A stretch of 8,805 nucleotides of DNA from an uncultured Chlorobiaceae bacterium. GTDB taxonomy: Bacteria; Bacteroidota; Chlorobiia; Chlorobiales; Chlorobiaceae. The stretch covers positions 1-8,805 of the forward strand of contig CAIQSY010000105.1 of the NCBI GenBank assembly GCA_903874585.1, read 5' to 3'. The notes under the pieces were generated by a model. It was not told the origin of the DNA. It ran no database searches and saw only the letters and a list, made by a program, of their open reading frames with translations. This document shows, piece by piece, positions 5,465 through 8,805 of this stretch. Each line of letters starts with the position of its first letter. Within the stretch, counting starts at the first letter, position 1. A program made the translations under genes and the position numbers.

Positions 5465-5482
5465 TGTAGCCTATAAGCTACA
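5465..5482 (-). promoter_or_regulatory. Palindromic operator/promoter of the toxin-antitoxin operon
   Basis: TGTAGCCTATAAGCTACA is an 18-bp palindrome with 8 of 9 pairs matching, lying 8 bases before the toxin ATG. Antitoxins of this type bind such sites through their helix-turn-helix to repress the operon. On the - strand TTGATA (-35-like, five of six matches) lies just upstream and TACATT 17 bases on, so the palindrome would cover the spacer and -10 region. Confidence 0.65.
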
Positions 5483-5525
5483 CCTTATCAACAAGATTAT
5501 TATGGGAAATAATGCCTAACAATAA

Positions 5526-5551
5526 TTAGACTGATCCGCCTAAACCACAAA
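5526..5551 (-). repeat. Copy 2 of the ~27-bp repeat flanking the toxin-antitoxin module
   Basis: TTAGACTGATCCGCCTAA followed by ACCACAAA on the + strand, aligned to 4685-4711 with 22 of 27 columns identical. Located about 70 bases upstream of the toxin start. GCCTAAC at 5514-5520 next to it also fits an integron R'' box (RYYYAAC), but no full attC is visible here. Confidence 0.65.
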
Positions 5552-5818
5552 TTTTTGAATTATAACCCACATTAAAAGCAAATTGCCAATCACGAAGAAT
5601 ACCTTTAAATTATTCACTATAAACAACTAAACCATTAACTGAGTATTCACTTCAGCTTCTTCTATGGATCAGCATAAAAACGCGTCTGGTTTGCTTGAGG
5701 GAACCCCACCATTACTCAAGCAGTGTTCCCAAACAATGAAATAAAATATGCAGGAAATAAATAAAAGATTTACTCGCAGGATACCTGACCTTCGCCTTCA
5801 GGAACGGGAGCTACCCTA
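5552..5818. other. Non-coding stretch between the toxin-antitoxin module and the clpC remnant
   Basis: AT-rich sequence without a credible gene on either strand. The only structure I see is GCTTGAG (5693-5699) / CTCAAGC (5715-5721), a 7-bp stem with a 15-base loop and no T run. Perhaps a junction of inserted DNA. Confidence 0.5.
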
Positions 5819-6115
5819 TCAACAAAACGTAGACTTCTCAAGCTGATGTAACACCACAATATCATCAATCCGGTTGAGAAATTCAAGATTGAAGACCCGT
5901 TTAAGCGCATCCTCAATGGTTGACTTCATAGCTTTGTAATTGCCGGTTGCGTCGTCAGCGGGAATAAAGCCCATACCATCGGTCAGCACGCCTTCATCCA
6001 GCACCTGAAGCAGAATGTTAAAGACATCGGGGATGCGCCTTCTCGATCTCGTCGATAAGCACCACCGAATAGGGCTTGCGACGAACCTTTTCGGTCAACT
6101 GGCCACCCTCTCTTC
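5819..6115 (-). pseudogene. clpC: Broken fragment of a ClpC-type AAA+ ATPase
   Basis: Translated leftward from about 6107 it reads GGQLTEKVRRKPYSVVLIDE then IEKAHP, the Walker B region of the second AAA+ domain of ClpC/ClpB chaperones, which unfold proteins for ClpP. In a run of four C (4 G on the + strand, 6029-6032) one base too many shifts the frame; it continues in the next frame as DVFNILLQVLDEGVLTDGMG, then jumps to FIPADDATGNYKAMKSTIED and ALKRVFNLEFLNRIDDIVVL. About 30 residues that should lie between (the sensor-1 TSN region) are missing at 5969-5977. The reading ends in an unrelated LEKSTFC and stop. Before 6107 the bases GAAGAGAGG suggest a further 2-base shift or the breakpoint. 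The wording is ClpC of the Bacteroidota/Chlorobiota type. It is non-functional; a complete clpC is presumably elsewhere in the genome. Confidence 0.9.
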
Positions 6116-6118
6116 ACC

Positions 6119-6135
6119 ATCTAAAATCTAAAATC
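6119..6135. repeat. Short tandem repeat after the glycosidase gene
   Basis: The heptamer ATCTAAA occurs twice in tandem, plus a partial third (ATC), in the 25-bp gap between the glycosidase stop and the clpC remnant. It gives T runs on the - strand but no GC stem, so I do not call it a terminator. Confidence 0.5.
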
Positions 6136-6140
6136 CAACA

Positions 6141-8805
6141 TTAACCAACCGCCACCCAACTCCCATCAACGTCGCCCTTCACAACGCCAACAAGATTAAG
6201 CTCCGTGTTCTGAGAAAGATCAACCGCGATAGGAGCCTCCGACCAGTCAACGTGGTTGCGGGTCATGGTTTCGCTGCCAACGCTCTCCGGCACAAATATC
6301 CATTCATCGTGAGGAGCGGTCTCCAGACCAACCGCCATTTTCAGAATATTGAGCGCATCCGTTGCGCGGATTTTGCCATCGTGATTGACATCTGCTGCCA
6401 AGTATTGATAGGAAGATACGGCTGCACCAGCAGCGTTTGGATTAAGGCCGACTGCCATTTTCAGCGCGGCAAGCGCGTCTTCAGCAGTCACAGCGCTCCT
6501 TTCCGAAGTAAGAATAGTTGTATCTATCGTCAAGGCGTAAGTATCATGAAACATACCACAATGCTGATAGAGCCCGTCCATATCGGGAGAAATGCTGTCT
6601 GAAGCAATCCCTACAGAAGAGAGCATTGTATTACCTAACCACCCGGAGCTTAACAACAACTCAAAATGATCAGGATCGGCAGGCTCCGTTAACGTCAATG
6701 TGCCAAGGTGGAGAGAACCAGCAGCTATTGCTGTGGTGCCCATACCACCAAAAATAAAATGCCCTGACGTTTGTGTATTAGAGACAACTGTCCACCCTGA
6801 TGGCAATCCACTGGCCTGTTGCCAGGTAGCAACTGAACCCGCCGAAAAGTTAAAGGCTAATTGCAGACTTGCAATCTCATGCTCTGAAATTGCCCATATC
6901 TCCACCGTGTGGCTGCCATCGGCATGAAGCTGGACATTTCTGAATTGGAGAGCCTCTGCACCAGAAAAATCAGGCACACTGCTCATGGTAGTGGTCACAT
7001 CATGAATTGCCGCATTGGTTTTCCAGAAGGTAATACTACCCGACAACGTATGCTCCTCTATCGGTTGAGGCTCTGTTGTAAAATCATACTCAATGCCTGT
7101 GCCAACAGCATGACCAGCCAAATTCCTGACACTCCCTTCATCAAGCGTCACAACATAGTGTGTGTTATACGTTAAATCTGCCGTTGGGTTGATGGAAAGC
7201 GCACTACCGGAAAAGAGCAGCGCCTTACTCGTTGCAACGTCATAATATTCAACAATATCATCTGAAGATGAACCGCTATGGAGTGCTATGGTTCCAAGCC
7301 CTTGCTGAATTGCTTCGCTGAAATTCAGCACAATATCATTATAAACAGGAACATCGGCAGCCCCCTCTGTGGTGCTCCAGTGCCCACTCATGAACTGACT
7401 GCCATCCGCAAAAGTAATGGCTGAAACATTGTTCAACACCGCATTCTGATTGAGCCCAGCATGTTCAGAGATATAAGTAATACCTGCACTATCTGATTGT
7501 ATAACATACTGATCTGGACTTCCAAGTAAATACAGCGTATCGAAACCACCTCCCCCATTAACAGAGAACGGATGAGCTGCTGTGCCGGGTTGTTCATCTA
7601 ACGTATTGTTGTACGGTGTTGGATCAATCGAGACATAGCCGCCATTGTTAAGAGAATAATCAGGCAATAAATAGGTAATCGCATCACCACTCACTGGCTG
7701 ATAGGTAACCTCAGTATTGGCAAGTGACACGCCATTAATTTCAACACGATCAATATAGACCTGCGAACCCGCTATAACAGGGCTGTCAATAGCCACCTTA
7801 ATCTGTTTAATCATCATACTATCCACCTGAAAACTGAATGGCACAACATCACTACTCACAAGTCCTGTTGGATCAATCCAGGAGCTTGGGATATCACTTA
7901 ACTGCTGAGCGCCCATATCAACACCATTGATAAAGAAATGTACGGTCGGCGTAACACCGTTAATGATAGTGCCATTGAGATAAATGGTCACCGTAGAACG
8001 AAATGTTTGGGAGCGTATAACTGCAGGATCATGCACAGCATCGGCTCTATTCAGAGAACGTGCATCGCCATACAACATAATGCGATCGTCGAAGCTACTG
8101 CCGATAAAACTGTTTTGATTAACCGCAAGATAGTTTGCACCACCATAAACACTGGTAACAAGAACACTTGCCTCTTTGCCATAAAAGGTATAACCAGTGA
8201 CATCATAAAAACCGGCATCGTGCGGTGGATCATTATTCCAGAAAAAGGTACCGGATAACCACTCTGGACGTTCTGCACCACTCCATGTATTCAAAAAACT
8301 TTCATACCAGTGCGCTTGCGTCGCGTCGTCCCGTTGTGTTTCCGGCTGACCAATCAGCGCATCAGTAGAGAGGCTTCTGTTGGCAGCACCGGCAAAACTG
8401 GAGCAACCCGTTTCGGTGAAGATAATTTGCTTCTCTGTTATTGCTGCAATATCGGCCAGATAGCCCATCCAGCCTTGGGACGCCCATTCAGCATCAAGTT
8501 GTGCAACCGTCGGCGTCGCCATTCCAGTTGGAAAATCCGGATACACATCGACGCCAACATAATCAAGCTTATCCCAAAACTGGATTTGCCCAACTTCATT
8601 ACTTGAAAGCCTCGTCACATCACTGAATGCAGCATAGGTCAGCTTGCCGCTATAAACCTCTCGCACACTGGCAATAATATCCTCCCAGTATGCCGTGTAC
8701 TCTGGCTTCGTTGCTGCCAGCATTTCATTCCCAATCGAAAAAAGCGAAACGTGAGTGCGTTCTGCTACCTCAGCCCACTGCACAATGTAGTTTTTGTAGC
8801 CAGCA
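6141..8805 (-). CDS. Secreted multidomain glycoside hydrolase, GH113-like, with Ig-like, cohesin-like and dockerin-like domains (N-terminus outside window)
   Basis: The frame is open to the right edge (887 visible residues; numbering here starts at GTG 8783). Domains in order: (1) the C-terminal two thirds of a clan GH-A TIM barrel resembling GH113 beta-mannanases: SIGNEM with Glu20 as acid/base, LTYAAFSD, FWDKLDYVGVDVYPDF (69-84), IIFTETGCSS with Glu124 as nucleophile, and GTFFWNNDPP (178-187). (2) about 260-355, a beta-sandwich resembling Ca-dependent carbohydrate-binding modules (FFINGVDMG, VYIDRVEINGVSL). (3) about 405-465, an RTX-associated-like segment (GGGFDTLYLLGSPDQY, ITFADGSQF). (4) about 470-572, an SbsA-type Ig-like domain (IVLNFSEAIQQG, YDFTTEP). 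(5) about 580-700, a cohesin-like sandwich. (6) 762-820, a dockerin-like pair, the second loop D798-x-N-x-D-G-x-I-x3-D809 canonical, the first degenerate. It ends GVVKGDVDGSWVA. It probably degrades mannan-like polysaccharide outside the cell; the exact substrate and secretion route are inferred. Confidence 0.88.
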   Translation of the reverse strand, partial: AGYKNYIVQWAEVAERTHVSLFSIGNEMLAATKPEYTAYWEDIIASVREVYSGKLTYAAFSDVTRLSSNEVGQIQFWDKLDYVGVDVYPDFPTGMATPTVAQLDAEWASQGWMGYLADIAAITEKQIIFTETGCSSFAGAANRSLSTDALIGQPETQRDDATQAHWYESFLNTWSGAERPEWLSGTFFWNNDPPHDAGFYDVTGYTFYGKEASVLVTSVYGGANYLAVNQNSFIGSSFDDRIMLYGDARSLNRADAVHDPAVIRSQTFRSTVTIYLNGTIINGVTPTVHFFINGVDMGAQQLSDIPSSWIDPTGLVSSDVVPFSFQVDSMMIKQIKVAIDSPVIAGSQVYIDRVEINGVSLANTEVTYQPVSGDAITYLLPDYSLNNGGYVSIDPTPYNNTLDEQPGTAAHPFSVNGGGGFDTLYLLGSPDQYVIQSDSAGITYISEHAGLNQNAVLNNVSAITFADGSQFMSGHWSTTEGAADVPVYNDIVLNFSEAIQQGLGTIALHSGSSSDDIVEYYDVATSKALLFSGSALSINPTADLTYNTHYVVTLDEGSVRNLAGHAVGTGIEYDFTTEPQPIEEHTLSGSITFWKTNAAIHDVTTTMSSVPDFSGAEALQFRNVQLHADGSHTVEIWAISEHEIASLQLAFNFSAGSVATWQQASGLPSGWTVVSNTQTSGHFIFGGMGTTAIAAGSLHLGTLTLTEPADPDHFELLLSSGWLGNTMLSSVGIASDSISPDMDGLYQHCGMFHDTYALTIDTTILTSERSAVTAEDALAALKMAVGLNPNAAGAAVSSYQYLAADVNHDGKIRATDALNILKMAVGLETAPHDEWIFVPESVGSETMTRNHVDWSEAPIAVDLSQNTELNLVGVVKGDVDGSWVAVG

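Noticed and set aside
5514..5551. Full attC site next to the toxin-antitoxin module
   Set aside because: GCCTAAC matches one box, but no partner GTTRRRY box or paired inner arms are found within reach; the repeat copy explains the rest.
5693..5721. GCTTGAG/CTCAAGC hairpin as a terminator
   Set aside because: Long loop, no T run, and no gene ending nearby in either direction.
6252..8626. Several + strand open frames of 61-116 codons within the glycosidase region
   Set aside because: All lie opposite the continuous 887-codon glycosidase frame, which shows ordered domains and catalytic motifs.
1..8805. Insertion sequence, CRISPR array, tRNA or rRNA
   Set aside because: No transposase-like frame, no regularly spaced repeats, and no cloverleaf or rRNA-like sequence was found on either strand by eye.

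Overview
The window looks like a stretch of bacterial chromosome in which a conserved 5' end (the 3' part of a TrpB2-type tryptophan synthase beta gene, + strand) and a large secreted glycoside hydrolase (- strand, running off the right edge) bracket about 5.5 kb of small accessory genes, all on the - strand. No taxonomic marker is complete. The ClpC remnant at 5819-6115, and the dockerin-like repeat plus a C-terminal GVVKGDVDGSW-type ending in the glycosidase, remind me most of green sulfur bacteria (Chlorobiota, Chlorobium or a relative). This is an inference from remembered family sequence, not a database match.

Layout, left to right. 1-558: C-terminal 185 codons of trpB2, then a long inverted repeat (569-611) between the convergent trpB2 and fic genes. 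1748-665: three reading frames read leftward and joined by two ATGA stop/start overlaps: a PF09720-type antitoxin, a 23-residue stub that looks like the N-terminus of a ParE/RelE toxin, and a complete class II Fic AMP-transferase carrying its own inhibitory helix. 3902-1825: three AT-rich unknown genes in tandem, separated by hairpin-rich, integron attC-like spacers. 3915-4243: AT-rich non-coding stretch with two adjacent palindromes. 4660-4244: a GC-richer orphan ParB/sulfiredoxin-fold protein (GAHR motif). 5456-4842: a toxin-first HI1419/HI1420-type (HigBA-like) toxin-antitoxin pair with a palindromic operator, flanked by two copies of a ~27-bp repeat. 5552-5818: non-coding. 6115-5819: a broken ClpC ATPase fragment with a frameshift and an internal deletion. 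8805-6141: a multidomain secreted enzyme with a GH113-like TIM barrel, a carbohydrate-binding-like module, an RTX-associated-like segment, an Ig-like domain, a cohesin-like domain and a dockerin-like EF-hand pair.

Functionally, the middle of the window reads as an accessory hotspot: two toxin-antitoxin-type loci, one of which appears to have had its toxin replaced by Fic; possible gene cassettes; a pseudogene; and repeats that could mark insertion or excision boundaries. The flanking trpB2 and glycosidase genes have no evident functional link with it or with each other. The most notable points are the antitoxin / ParE-stub / Fic overlap chain, the repeat pair around the HigBA-like module, and the domain architecture of the glycosidase. 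I found no tRNA, rRNA, CRISPR array or intact transposase.
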